NCBI GenBank assembly: GCA_002691145.1
Contig: NZHE01000023.1
Coordinates: forward strand, 1-64,000
Source: Rickettsiales bacterium
Lineage (GTDB): Bacteria > Pseudomonadota > Alphaproteobacteria > Methylaequorales > Methylaequoraceae
Direction of reading: 5' to 3'
Length of the DNA stretch: 64,000 bases
Numbering within the stretch: the stretch's first letter is position 1; each line of letters opens with the position of its first letter. This document shows positions 1-9,750 of this stretch, piece by piece. Both the position numbers and the translations under genes were made by a program. The notes under the pieces are model-generated. The model was not told where the DNA came from, did not search any database, and was given only the letters and a program-made list of their open reading frames with translations.

Positions 1-72
1 TTCACTGCAATCCTAAAAGGGACAGATGTTGATCAGCCTAGAAATTTGGCAAAATCTGTTACTGTTGAGTAG
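1..72 (+). CDS. C-terminal fragment of a CDS truncated by the window edge (...FTAILKGTDVDQPRNLAKSVTVE*)
   Basis: Open frame from base 1 to TAG at 70-72; family not identified. Confidence 0.45.
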   Translation, partial: FTAILKGTDVDQPRNLAKSVTVE

Positions 73-101
73 ATTTGAAAAGTGAAAGGGTTTAAATTTA
101 A

Positions 102-523
102 ATGCTTTACGGAATTAAACAAATAATGATAGACAAGCGGAGATTAAAATTAATCCTGGGAATTCTTTTTATTTTTTTGGTAACAAATGTTTGTTTTGCA
201 GATTTCAATTGGAAACTTATGGGTAAAGCGGGTAATGGAGACAAATATTTTATAGATCTCTCATCCATACAAAAACACAAGCAAATGCGTAATTATATTA
301 GGTTGAGAGACTATGCGATTACTGATTCCCATGGAGAAAATTCAAGTATCATTACATTGAGACAAATTGTGAAGATCAAACTGTTCGGTTTTTGAAGGAC
401 GTTTATTTTAAGGGTAATATGGGAAATGGAGAATATGTCGTGTTGGAAGAGAGAGGTGATTGGCAGAAATTTGAATCTGAGTCGATAGGGGGATCATTCA
501 CCAAATTTGTTTGCTCTCAATAA
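102..523 (+). pseudogene. Small secreted protein resembling the surface-adhesin E type (DFNWKLMGKAGNGDKYFIDLSSI...), apparently frameshifted
   Basis: ORF 102-395 has a signal peptide. The next frame continues ...KYHYIETNCEDQTVRFLKDVYFKGNMGNGEYVVLEERGDWQKFESESIGGSFTKFVCSQ* to 523. One missing base around 330-362 would join them. Confidence 0.55.
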
Positions 524-833
524 AGGTGAATGTCTAACTGAATTTCTGGACTTTGCATCTAAGATTAGAACTTCTGCTTTAACATTTCAATTATCGTATT
601 CTGAAACCAATGTTTTTCAAGTAAATTGACTGAGGTTAATAAAAATACTCTTCCGAATCAATAGGTAACTACTAAGTGAACTCGTTAATGTTCAAAGATT
701 CGTTCACATAAAATTCATAGTAAAAGTGTTTAATTTTATTAAAGTTGAATATCTGTTGGTGTAGCAACGACCTTATGCGTTCTAATTTCAATATATATTC
801 TTTGGTAAATGCAAATTTTAACAAGGAGTAAAC

Positions 834-1169
834 ATGAGAACAATTCAAACATCTGCAATAATAGGTAAAATTAAAGTTTTTTATGAGTATCAAGAGGATG
901 AAAAATCAAATACTTTAACTCAATTAGGACAGTATTATAGAAGAAAATTTATCCACTCAAATACACAAAGGTTTATGGAAAGCTACTTGAATAATAAATT
1001 AGAACCAACTATTGGTGAAGTAATTAATTCAGATAAGACAAATTATAAATTAAAAATAATTGATGTAATTTTTAATTATAAAAGGACAACAGATGAAAAG
1101 ATGATTTACAAATTAGAGAAAGAATTTTTAAAACAAAAACCTATTATAAGTCGAAATAAAACACAATAA
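834..1169 (+). CDS. Hypothetical protein
   Basis: 111 aa ORF, AAGGAG upstream of the ATG. Confidence 0.55.
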   Translation: MRTIQTSAIIGKIKVFYEYQEDEKSNTLTQLGQYYRRKFIHSNTQRFMESYLNNKLEPTIGEVINSDKTNYKLKIIDVIFNYKRTTDEKMIYKLEKEFLKQKPIISRNKTQ

Positions 1170-1300
1170 CATTTCTCATGACTCAAGACGTTCATAATTG
1201 AGTGCTTCATACTTTGTATGTAGATTAAAAATATAGTAAAATAAATTAAAAGAAAGAAATAATACCAATAAAATATATACTTAATTTAATGAACTGAACA

Positions 1301-1660
1301 ATGAAAATTTTATTATTGATTTTGACTGGTATTTTTTATTTTAATTTCTCTTTTAGCATCGAGCTGTTAGGAAAATCAGTTAAGTGTGAAACACAAAGAG
1401 AAAATATAAGAGGTTATCCGTTCTTTTTTTTTGAAAATGAAACAAATGTAAAAAGTTTTTATATATCTGCTGAGGGAGATATAAGATTCCATATAATTGA
1501 TTATAAAGAAGTAAAACCAAATTTAATTGATATAAGGTATATCGGACAAATAAATAAGAGTAATTTAATTTTAAAACATAACAAGGGTAAGCGAGAATAT
1601 ACTTGTAGTTTTTTACCTACAAAAGAAAATATTGATGAAGAATTACAAATATTTAAATAA
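1301..1660 (+). CDS. Hypothetical secreted protein
   Basis: N-terminal signal peptide-like hydrophobic segment; no family recognised. Confidence 0.5.
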   Translation: MKILLLILTGIFYFNFSFSIELLGKSVKCETQRENIRGYPFFFFENETNVKSFYISAEGDIRFHIIDYKEVKPNLIDIRYIGQINKSNLILKHNKGKREYTCSFLPTKENIDEELQIFK

Positions 1661-1697
1661 ATATTAGTTAATAAATTATTTTATAGGAAATTAGATT

Positions 1698-2111
1698 TTG
1701 GGGTATGTTAAAGAAACAATAGGAAATAAAGAAAAAATCGTTTACACAGTTGAATTTCATTGGGTTTATAATTTTATTGCTTTATTCAATCTTTTATTTC
1801 TTGGAGTTTTCATTATTGGAATAGTTATATTTTTCAAAATGATGATTAATAAATGGACAACTGAGAGAGTGCTAACAAATTTAAGATATATTCAAAAAAC
1901 TGGATGGATTTCCAGGGATACTGAAGAAATTAGTATACACAAAATAGAAGAGGTGGAATTGAAGCAATCAATCATAGGCCGTATTCTTGGATATGGTTCA
2001 ATAAATATTTCAGGAACTGGATCAGGCAAAATAGTATTAGAATCAATTGATAATCCTTTAGTGTTTCAAAAACATTTAAATAATCAAAAATCTCAAAAAA
2101 TTTATGATTAA
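1698..2111 (+). CDS. Membrane protein with bacterial PH (bPH2/DUF304-like) domain
   Basis: TM segments followed by TERVLTNLRYIQKTGWISRDTEEISIHKIEEVELKQSIIGRILGYGSINISGTGSG; TTG start as drawn. Confidence 0.75.
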   Translation: MGYVKETIGNKEKIVYTVEFHWVYNFIALFNLLFLGVFIIGIVIFFKMMINKWTTERVLTNLRYIQKTGWISRDTEEISIHKIEEVELKQSIIGRILGYGSINISGTGSGKIVLESIDNPLVFQKHLNNQKSQKIYD

Positions 2112-2176
2112 AAATATTTGTAGAAAAAATTTAAATTTAGATGACTAATAATTTATAAAACAACTTTATAGTAAAT

Positions 2177-2235
2177 TTAAAAGGGACAGATCTAAACTAG
2201 CCTCGATATTAGTAAAATCCATAATATTGAATAGA
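2177..2235 (+). repeat. Degenerate second copy of the sequence at about 15-72
   Basis: Shared core AAAAGGGACAGAT then ..AGCCT...GTAAAATC...ATTGAATAGA; interrupted reading frame. Confidence 0.5.
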
Positions 2236-2746
2236 ATTAACTGGTAATGTGATGTATCTCCAAAGAGCATTTATAATTTAATTCGAAGCACACAATGAAA
2301 AGAGTATTCTAATTTTTTAGGAAAATTTTAGCCTTTTAAAAATAAAAATATACATCTATTTTTCATTTTCATGTATAAGTGTTGTAATTAACACTAAACA
2401 AATATCTTTAAATTTTATGAAAATTAAAATCAAAACCAAAATTATAATTAAAGTACTAATTGTTTTCTGGTCATGTTTCTTTATTTTTTGGTTTTTTTTA
2501 AAAGATTTTTTTAAGACATTTTAAATCAGTTTGATATTAAATATCGGGATTTTACAAAATATTATTGTCTTGGTTGGAAGATCAGATATTAGATGTCTTT
2601 TTAATAAAAAATTAAGATTTTAAGTTATGAATGAATACTTTATTTGATAACTTTTTTAAAATTTAAAACTAGTGAAATTCATCATACATAACTTTTTAAA
2701 TTAAGAAGTTTTTTGCTTTTTTAATTTAAGTGGGCTATTTTGTATC

Positions 2747-3107
2747 ATGCTAAAATTAAAAAAATTCCCATTTGTATTTTTGTTTTTAATTTTTATGGTT
2801 TCATGTGACAATCATTCAGACGTTATTGTAAAGATATATGGTGCTTATGAATATAATTGTACTACTGATCAATATAGAGTGCTATCCAATAATCCAATTC
2901 TTCCTTTTATGAAAAAAAAAAAAATGGTACACAAAAGAAGAATTTCATGAATCTCATGTTAAACATATTTTAAAATCGTATAAAGATTTACCCATGTCTG
3001 AAGATTTATTAAATGATATTAAGCCAACAGAACAAGATAGCTATAGCATGCTTTTAGAATTTACACAGGATGTGGACTGTAAAAACCCAAAGGATATTAT
3101 GTTTTAA
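2747..3107 (+). pseudogene. Putative lipoprotein, frameshifted at a poly-A13 tract
   Basis: Lipobox-like FLIFMVSC. The first frame ends at 2950. After the A13 run (2912-2924) the +1 frame continues WYTKEEFHESHVKHILKSYKDLPMSEDLLNDIKPTEQDSYSMLLEFTQDVDCKNPKDIMF*. Confidence 0.6.
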
Positions 3108-3212
3108 AAAGTGTTAATACATATTCTTAAAATTTGAAACAAGAATAATTTATTATTGATTAAAATTTTAATAATATTATTTATAAACTTTTAATTATTA
3201 AAAATTTAATAA

Positions 3213-3455
3213 ATGAATTTAAAAACGAGTTTCTCTTTGTCAATTATAATTTTTTTACTGGTTTCTTTTAAAAGTGAGATATCACTGAGCAAAAAATCAA
3301 TGAAAGTTGATGGAAAGTATGTGGAATGTAAGTCTCCAAAAAATTCGTTTGAAAGAACAAGAGGAGTTAGAACCAGGATTTGTATATTTAAAAAAGATGA
3401 TGAGTTAATTCAAGATAAAACAGAAAAAAAAAAGCTAATTAATGAAAATCACTAG
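3213..3455 (+). CDS. Hypothetical small secreted protein
   Basis: Signal peptide-like N-terminus, 80 aa. Confidence 0.4.
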   Translation: MNLKTSFSLSIIIFLLVSFKSEISLSKKSMKVDGKYVECKSPKNSFERTRGVRTRICIFKKDDELIQDKTEKKKLINENH

Positions 3456-3480
3456 ATTTAACATCTGTAATTAAATTCTA

Positions 3481-3660
3481 ATGAGAAACAGAACTAAATT
3501 TTGTAATTATTGTAAAGAAGAGTATAAGACACTTTATCGTTGTAAATATGAAAATAGTAAATTTTGGGAATTTTTATGCGAGTCTTGTATAAAAAAAATT
3601 AAAAAATTGTATTACAAAAGTTATAAATATGGTGGAACTTGGAAGAGTAAAAAGGCTTGA
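3481..3660 (+). CDS. Small zinc-ribbon-like protein (59 aa)
   Basis: MRNRTKFCNYCKEEYKTLYRCKYENSKFWEFLCESCIKKIKKLYYKSYKYGGTWKSKKA*: two CxxC motifs; below the ORF-track cutoff. Confidence 0.6.
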   Translation: MRNRTKFCNYCKEEYKTLYRCKYENSKFWEFLCESCIKKIKKLYYKSYKYGGTWKSKKA

Positions 3661-3666
3661 GTAAAA

Positions 3667-4230
3667 ATGTGTGGCAGGTATGCATTGTTTGATCTTTCAA
3701 AATCAAAAATCAAAAAGAAAATAAACATAATTCCAAATTACAATATTGTACCAGGTTCTAATGTTCTTTTGATTAATAATAAAAATGAACTTTTTTATCT
3801 GCCATGGTCTTTAAGATTTTCGTGGTCAAAATCTTTCAACGTTATAAACGCTAGATCGGAAACACTTCATCAAAAAAAAATCTTCAAAAATACCAAGAGG
3901 TGTATTTTTGTTGCTAACGGTTATTATGAGTGGAAAAAAGGTCATAATAAAAAAACTCCTTATTATCATACTTTTTTTAATAAAAATATTTATTTTGCAG
4001 GTTTGTTTAATGATTACGGAGCCTGCATTGTTACTAGAATGAGTTATTCAAATACAATGAGGATACATAAAAGACAACCTGTCTTATTAAAATACAATGA
4101 GTTTCCGAATTGGTTTTTAGGAACACACAATTTTGAATGTAAAAGCACTAAAAAACTTAAAATTATTGAAGTATCGACTCAGGTTAATTTTCCGAGCAAT
4201 AATAAACCAGATAATATTATAGGGGTATAG
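3667..4230 (+). CDS. SOS response-associated peptidase (SRAP/YedK/HMCES family)
   Basis: MCGRYALFD (Cys2), NARSETL, GYYEWKK, IHKRQPV motifs. Confidence 0.88.
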   Translation: MCGRYALFDLSKSKIKKKINIIPNYNIVPGSNVLLINNKNELFYLPWSLRFSWSKSFNVINARSETLHQKKIFKNTKRCIFVANGYYEWKKGHNKKTPYYHTFFNKNIYFAGLFNDYGACIVTRMSYSNTMRIHKRQPVLLKYNEFPNWFLGTHNFECKSTKKLKIIEVSTQVNFPSNNKPDNIIGV

Positions 4231-4246
4231 TAATTTTAGATTTAAA

Positions 4247-5029
4247 TTAATTTTTTATTTTTTTACACGGAAGTGGATACGTGATTGTACCCTTTTTGTA
4301 TTCTTTATTATCTTCGAAACAGGTGACAACATTTGACCCATCAGCCCAATATTTGTGGGGATTAAGTGAGCTGAAGTAATCTTTTATAAAATATTTGCAA
4401 CCCCAATTAGACTTTTCTTTTTTTTTGCAATATTTTTGGCCAATCTGAAGATGAAGATGGCGAACTCGAGCCATGCATCTATACTTTATCTTTTCTGGCA
4501 ACTTTGCTATTATTTCACCCCTTTTAACTTCATCATCTTCAGTAACTAGAAATTCACCTACATGACCGTAAATCGTAATTAGGTTTTCACCATTAATCGA
4601 TTTACCATGGTCGATTACTACGGTTGCACCCCAACAATCTTCAATGGTAGTTTCCAAAACCTTTCCGTCGGCAATAGCAATTATGGGTTGATTTTGAGGA
4701 CCAATAATATCTATACCTTGGTGCATTTGATCTCTTGGTCTCGTATTTACACCATTCATAGCTCCAAAATCAGACAATATTGGGTTTGTACTGAAGCCCG
4801 AAGGACTAACATTTTTTGAATATGTTTTGCAATATTCTAAAACACGGGTAAACTCACCGTTGTAACCTGGATGGTCATCGTACCACTCTAATGCGTCATC
4901 ACAATATGTTTCAATTGATGTTAGTTGCAAATTTTTTTCTTCAGCCCAGAGCAAACTATAAGTAACAAAAGACACTATAAAAATAAAAGCTTTTTTAACT
5001 AAAAAATTTTTTGATTTTAATTTGAGCAT
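4247..5029 (-). CDS. M23 family metallopeptidase
   Basis: HQGIDIIGPQNQPIIAIADGKV...VIDHG...YGHV...RHLHLQIG. Confidence 0.85.
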   Translation of the reverse strand: MLKLKSKNFLVKKAFIFIVSFVTYSLLWAEEKNLQLTSIETYCDDALEWYDDHPGYNGEFTRVLEYCKTYSKNVSPSGFSTNPILSDFGAMNGVNTRPRDQMHQGIDIIGPQNQPIIAIADGKVLETTIEDCWGATVVIDHGKSINGENLITIYGHVGEFLVTEDDEVKRGEIIAKLPEKIKYRCMARVRHLHLQIGQKYCKKKEKSNWGCKYFIKDYFSSLNPHKYWADGSNVVTCFEDNKEYKKGTITYPLPCKKIKN

Positions 5030-5232
5030 TATCTTAATATATGTTTTTTTTTAAATTAATAAAGTATATCTTTTCTGATTGAAAAAAACTTTTTCAAATT
5101 AGAAAAAAATTATTTAGAAATATCAAAAAAAGGTTGAGTAAAAAAGATTTGAATATTAAATAAATAAAATCGCATAATTTTAAAAGTAAATTATATACAG
5201 TTTTAAAGAACTAATGTGATAGGATTTTTTAT

Positions 5233-5910
5233 ATGTTTTTTTTGGGACTTTTACTTTTGTTGCTAACTTTTTTACCAATCGTCTGGGTTAACTTTATAAT
5301 GAAAAAATATGATAAATTACTGATAAATATGCCTTTTGATGGACTTGAATTCGGCAGAGAAGTTCTTCAAGAAAATGGGCTTAATAATGTTAAAATAGAA
5401 AAAACATCAGTTGCAGATCATTATGATTTAAACGAAAAAAAAGTTAAAGTTTTAGAAAGTAGACTTTTTAGGAAAAGTCTAACTTCTATTTCAATTGTTT
5501 GCCATGAAATAGGACACGCTATTCAGCATAAGCAAGAGTATAAACCTCTTTTAAGAAGAAATACTATTGTTAAAAAAACATCCTGGTTAATTAATTTAAC
5601 TAATTTGATTATATATGTAGGTTTGCCTATAATCTTAACCACAGGTTCGTTTTATCTCATAAAACTTTGTATTGGACTATTTTTATTGTCAGCAGTTCTC
5701 AGTACATTAATCCATATAGTTACTCTTGATGTTGAATTAGATGCAAGTTTCAATAAAGCTTTTCCTATTATTCAAAAAAAAGTGCCTGTTCAATACCATG
5801 AAGCGTGTAGGAGCATTCTTAAAGCTGCAGCTCTCACCTATGTGGTTGGCATTTTTAGAAATATTTTTTCTTTAAGATTTATATGGATGCTAATTTCAAG
5901 AATAAGATAA
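5233..5910 (+). CDS. Neutral zinc metallopeptidase, YugP-like
   Basis: CHEIGHAIQH motif with flanking TM segments and DVELDASFNKA. Confidence 0.8.
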   Translation: MFFLGLLLLLLTFLPIVWVNFIMKKYDKLLINMPFDGLEFGREVLQENGLNNVKIEKTSVADHYDLNEKKVKVLESRLFRKSLTSISIVCHEIGHAIQHKQEYKPLLRRNTIVKKTSWLINLTNLIIYVGLPIILTTGSFYLIKLCIGLFLLSAVLSTLIHIVTLDVELDASFNKAFPIIQKKVPVQYHEACRSILKAAALTYVVGIFRNIFSLRFIWMLISRIR

Positions 5911-5955
5911 ATATTTCTCTATTTTTGTATTGAATTTAACTAAAAGTTCATTAAT

Positions 5956-6456
5956 TTGATATTAAATAATTTTTCGGTGAGAAAATTGATTAAGATTTTA
6001 TTTTTTTTCGCTTTATGTAATGTTGTTTTTTTTAAAAAACATATACTGAAAGCTGATGTCGTATTGCCTCAATGTATTGGTAACTCTGCTGACTGGACTG
6101 ATTGTAGAGGAGCATTTACCAAAGATTTAACTTCATATGTTGGAGAATTTAAAAATGGCTTGCCAGATGGTTTAGGTACATTTACGTATTCTGATGGTGC
6201 CACTTATCATGGATATTTTAAAGTAGGTAAAGAGCATGGGTTTGGAACTTTTAGATGTTGGCAACATGGTTCAGAATATGTTGGGGAATTTAAAAATGGC
6301 GAGAAAGATGGGAAAGGATTGTACACATACCCGGATGGAGTTGTTTATTCAGGAGATTGGAAATTAGGAAAAAGACACGGAATTGGGACACTTACTTATT
6401 TAAACGGAGAAGTAGTTAAAGGAAATTTTTTGAATGATTATTATATTGAAAAATAG
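5956..6456 (+). CDS. MORN-repeat protein
   Basis: YVGEFKNGLPDGLGTFTYSDGATYHGYFKVGKEHGFGTF...YVGEFKNGEKDGKGLYTYPDGVVYSGDWKLGKRHGIGTL. Confidence 0.85.
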   Translation: MILNNFSVRKLIKILFFFALCNVVFFKKHILKADVVLPQCIGNSADWTDCRGAFTKDLTSYVGEFKNGLPDGLGTFTYSDGATYHGYFKVGKEHGFGTFRCWQHGSEYVGEFKNGEKDGKGLYTYPDGVVYSGDWKLGKRHGIGTLTYLNGEVVKGNFLNDYYIEK

Positions 6457-6640
6457 TGTTTTTTTTTTGAGATTAATTTCAAGTAATCAAGATTTGTAAA
6501 CTTCTTAAATTTTTGTACTATAATGAAGAAATTCATTCCACTGATTTTTTTTTTATTTTTACTTCTATACGGGGTGATATCAAGTTACAAAACTAAACTT
6601 GTTATATTTGAGAAAATGTTTCATTCTGATGTAATCTCGA

Positions 6641-7691
6641 ATGATTAGTATAAAAATATTTTTAAATTATATATTTATATATCTGTTCACATTTTTTATC
6701 TATATTTACCCAGCGATTACTATAATCTTTTTGAACTTTGGTCTTAATTTTTTTAATACCGTTTCTTTATTTGTTAATGTTTTTCCTTTTATTTTGACAA
6801 TATATTATTTTAAATCAAAAAATTCCTCAAGTGTTCTGAAGATTATAATTTATAATGGTATTGGTGTTGGATTTATTGGCTTTAATATTTCAAGTATAGG
6901 TCTCCTATTGACTTTGTTTTTGAAGAATACAGATAAGATAGGCTTTATTTCAATTTTTTATATTATTCTAATTTCAATAGTTGCCTTTTTTAATGCTACA
7001 AATATTAATTTAAAAAAAATAAGTTTAAAAAGCAAAAAAATTAAAAAAAAAACTAAAGTAGTTTTTTTTTAGTGATGTTCATTTAGGTTCAAATTCTAAA
7101 AAGCATCTTTTAAAAATTTTTAAAAAGGTATCTAGCATTAATTGTGATCTCGTTTTGATTGGAGGTGATCTATATGACTCAAGTCAATTTGATTTGAATG
7201 AACTTAAAATTTTTAAAAAAATAGGAAAACCAATTTTATATGTTACTGGAAATCATGAATTTTATTTGAAGAACGCTGCACAAAAATTAAGTTACCTAAA
7301 GAATTACAATTTAAACGTAATTGATAATAAACCTTATTTGTATCAAAATTTAAATATAATTGGAATCGGAGATAATCAAAAGCTAAAGTTTAAAGAACGC
7401 ACAATTAAAAAATTGTATTCAAAAAACAAATTTAATTTGATTCTTATACATAAACCTGAGATATGGAAAAAATTGCATAAAAAAATTGATCTTATGCTTG
7501 CAGGACATACCCATAATGGTCAAATTTTCCCTTTTAATTTTATAGTTAAAACAAAATTTAGAAACATATATGGTTTGTTCCAAAAAAAAAATTCCTATTT
7601 ATACACTTCATCAGGTTCTGGTTGTTGGGGACCAAAAATGCGTTTAGGTTCAGTAAATGAAATATTAGAAATAACAATAAATTCTGAATAG
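6641..7691 (+). pseudogene. Membrane-anchored calcineurin-like metallophosphoesterase (YkuE-like), frameshifted at a T9 run
   Basis: ORF 6641-7072 (multi-TM) ends KTKVVFF*. The next frame from 7071 reads SDVHLGSNSKKHLLKIFKKVSSINCDLVLIGGDLYDSS and runs in phase into ORF 7155-7691 (GNHEF, AGHTHNGQIFP). Confidence 0.8.
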
Positions 7692-7835
7692 ATAACTTTA
7701 AGTTGAATAGACCAAAAAATATTTATTTTTTATCGCCAAAATAAAAGTTTTAATTATAAAACTATCATAGTAATTCCTTTAAAAAATAATATTATGTGTG
7801 AAAGTTATAGTAACTAGTCAACTTTAAGGAGATAT

Positions 7836-8012
7836 ATGATAAAAGTAAATTTAGGCCTTACAGGAATTTTAATTCTACTAATCTTAACATCTTATAATAC
7901 ATATCTTACATATTATTTTGTTAATTCGGTTTATGAAAAGATGGAATTAGTTACTTCGATGTTGGAGGATCTTGATAATGATATTCATGTTATTGAAGAG
8001 AAGCTTGAATAA
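7836..8012 (+). CDS. Small single-TM protein (58 aa)
   Basis: MIKVNLGLTGILILLILTSYNTYLTYYFVNSVYEKMELVTSMLEDLDNDIHVIEEKLE*; strong AAGGAG upstream. Confidence 0.55.
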   Translation: MIKVNLGLTGILILLILTSYNTYLTYYFVNSVYEKMELVTSMLEDLDNDIHVIEEKLE

Positions 8013-8024
8013 TAAAACTTTTTT

Positions 8025-8303
8025 TTAGGATTTTTCAACAATAAATTCTCTTTCACCTTCAAAAGATTCAATTTTCATATTGTTGTTTTTCTTGAAATTG
8101 TTTATGTATACTTTTCTTGATTTTTCTAATGCTTCTTGAGTTTGAAACTTTAAAACTGCTACAGCCTTTGTTTCTGTGATTGAAAAGACTTCTATAGAGA
8201 TGACTCCTTCTAATTTATTTATCATTTCGTATCTAGCTAGTGCTTTCATAGCTTCTGATTCTATGGCAGATGCAAATTGGATTACATTTACTCTTACAAA
8301 CAT
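8025..8303 (-). CDS. Hypothetical small protein, possibly a dimeric alpha-beta barrel fold
   Basis: 92 aa ORF with coding-like composition. Confidence 0.55.
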   Translation of the reverse strand: MFVRVNVIQFASAIESEAMKALARYEMINKLEGVISIEVFSITETKAVAVLKFQTQEALEKSRKVYINNFKKNNNMKIESFEGEREFIVEKS

Positions 8304-8382
8304 AAATAAAATATATCACTTTTTTAACAAAACTTAAATATTTTGTATTCTAAAATAAACATTTATCAGATATAACTACGAA

Positions 8383-9750
8383 ATGACAAAAGTTTTAAGG
8401 ATATTTGATACTCTTCAAAAAAAAAAAGTAGATTTTGTTCCCAATAATGCAAAACATATTAAAGTTTATGCGTGTGGTCCAACCGTCTATAACTATGCAC
8501 ACATCGGCAATGCCAGGATGGCTGTTTCATGTGACTTACTGGTCAAAGTTTTAAAAACGATTTATCCAAAAGTTACCTATGTTTCAAACATAACAGATGT
8601 TGATGATAAAATCATAGAAGAATCAAAAAAAAGCAATACTTCAATAAAAAATTTAACAGAAAAATTTTCTTCAATTTATAACGAAGATATGAGTTATTTA
8701 AATGTTGAAAAACCAGATATACAGCCAAAAGCAACTGATTACATTGATCATATGATTAAATTTATCATTAATCTAATAGAAAATAAGGTTGCGTATGTTA
8801 GGGATGGTCATGTTTTATTTCATGTGCCTTCTTACAAATTTTATGGAATTCTTTCAAAAAGAACAATTGATGAACAGATTGCAGGTAGCAGAGTAGAAAT
8901 CGCTCCATACAAAAAATATCCTGGAGATTTTGTATTATGGAAACCAAGTAAAGATAATGAACCTGGATGGAACTCTCCATGGGGTTTTGGTAGACCAGGC
9001 TGGCATCTTGAATGTTCAGCTATGTCAAAAGAATGCTTAGGATTCCCATTTGATATTCATGCTGGTGGAATTGACTTGACTTTTCCTCATCATGAAAATG
9101 AAATAGCTCAAAGTTGCTCTTTGAATTGTAACCATGAACCCCAAAGTTTTTGTAAATATTGGTTCCATAATGGATTTGTGATGTCTGATGGAGAAAAAAT
9201 GTCAAAATCTCTGGGTAATATTAAACTGGTTCATGATTTAAAAAATTCTTTTTCAGGTTCCGTGCTTAGATTAGCACTGTTAAAAAGTCATTATAGACAA
9301 CCACTTAACTGGACTAAAAAGCTTTTAGAGGAATCAGAGAAAAATCTTCAAAAGATTCAGAATATTTTTGGACAATCAGAAATGAAAAATTTTAAAAAAT
9401 ATGATTCTAACGAAATTCCTAACGAGATTTGGGATGCGCTATATGACGATTTAAATACTCCGAAGGTTTTTGCGTATCTCCTTTCCATGGTAAAAAATGT
9501 AACTGAGTCAAAAAAATCTGAAGATTTGAAAAAAAAAATAATTAGTACAGTTTCACTTTTAGGAATTTATCCTTTAAGTAAAGATAAAAAAAGTTTAGAT
9601 ATTTCTTTTATTGAAAATCTTATAAAAAAAAGAAATAATGCCAGAAGTAATAAGGAGTATGAATTAGCAGATAAAATAAGAAAAGAAATTGAAAGTATGG
9701 GGGTAACAATTGAAGATAAAAAAAATGAAACAACATGGATCCAAAAATAA
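8383..9750 (+). CDS. cysS: Cysteine--tRNA ligase
   Basis: YACGPTVYNYAHIGNAR, GWHLECSAMS, DIHAGGIDLTFPHHENEIAQS, KMSKSLGN. Confidence 0.97.
   Translation: MTKVLRIFDTLQKKKVDFVPNNAKHIKVYACGPTVYNYAHIGNARMAVSCDLLVKVLKTIYPKVTYVSNITDVDDKIIEESKKSNTSIKNLTEKFSSIYNEDMSYLNVEKPDIQPKATDYIDHMIKFIINLIENKVAYVRDGHVLFHVPSYKFYGILSKRTIDEQIAGSRVEIAPYKKYPGDFVLWKPSKDNEPGWNSPWGFGRPGWHLECSAMSKECLGFPFDIHAGGIDLTFPHHENEIAQSCSLNCNHEPQSFCKYWFHNGFVMSDGEKMSKSLGNIKLVHDLKNSFSGSVLRLALLKSHYRQPLNWTKKLLEESEKNLQKIQNIFGQSEMKNFKKYDSNEIPNEIWDALYDDLNTPKVFAYLLSMVKNVTESKKSEDLKKKIISTVSLLGIYPLSKDKKSLDISFIENLIKKRNNARSNKEYELADKIRKEIESMGVTIEDKKNETTWIQK

Noticed and set aside
672-893. 73-aa minus-strand ORF
   Set aside because: Overlaps the start of the 834-1169 ORF, which has a ribosome-binding site; translation has no recognisable features.
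2417-2524. 35-aa ORF MKIKIKTKIIIKVLIVFWSCFFIFWFFLKDFFKTF*
   Set aside because: Could be a tiny TM peptide, but in such AT-rich sequence a short hydrophobic ORF is expected by chance; no supporting signal.
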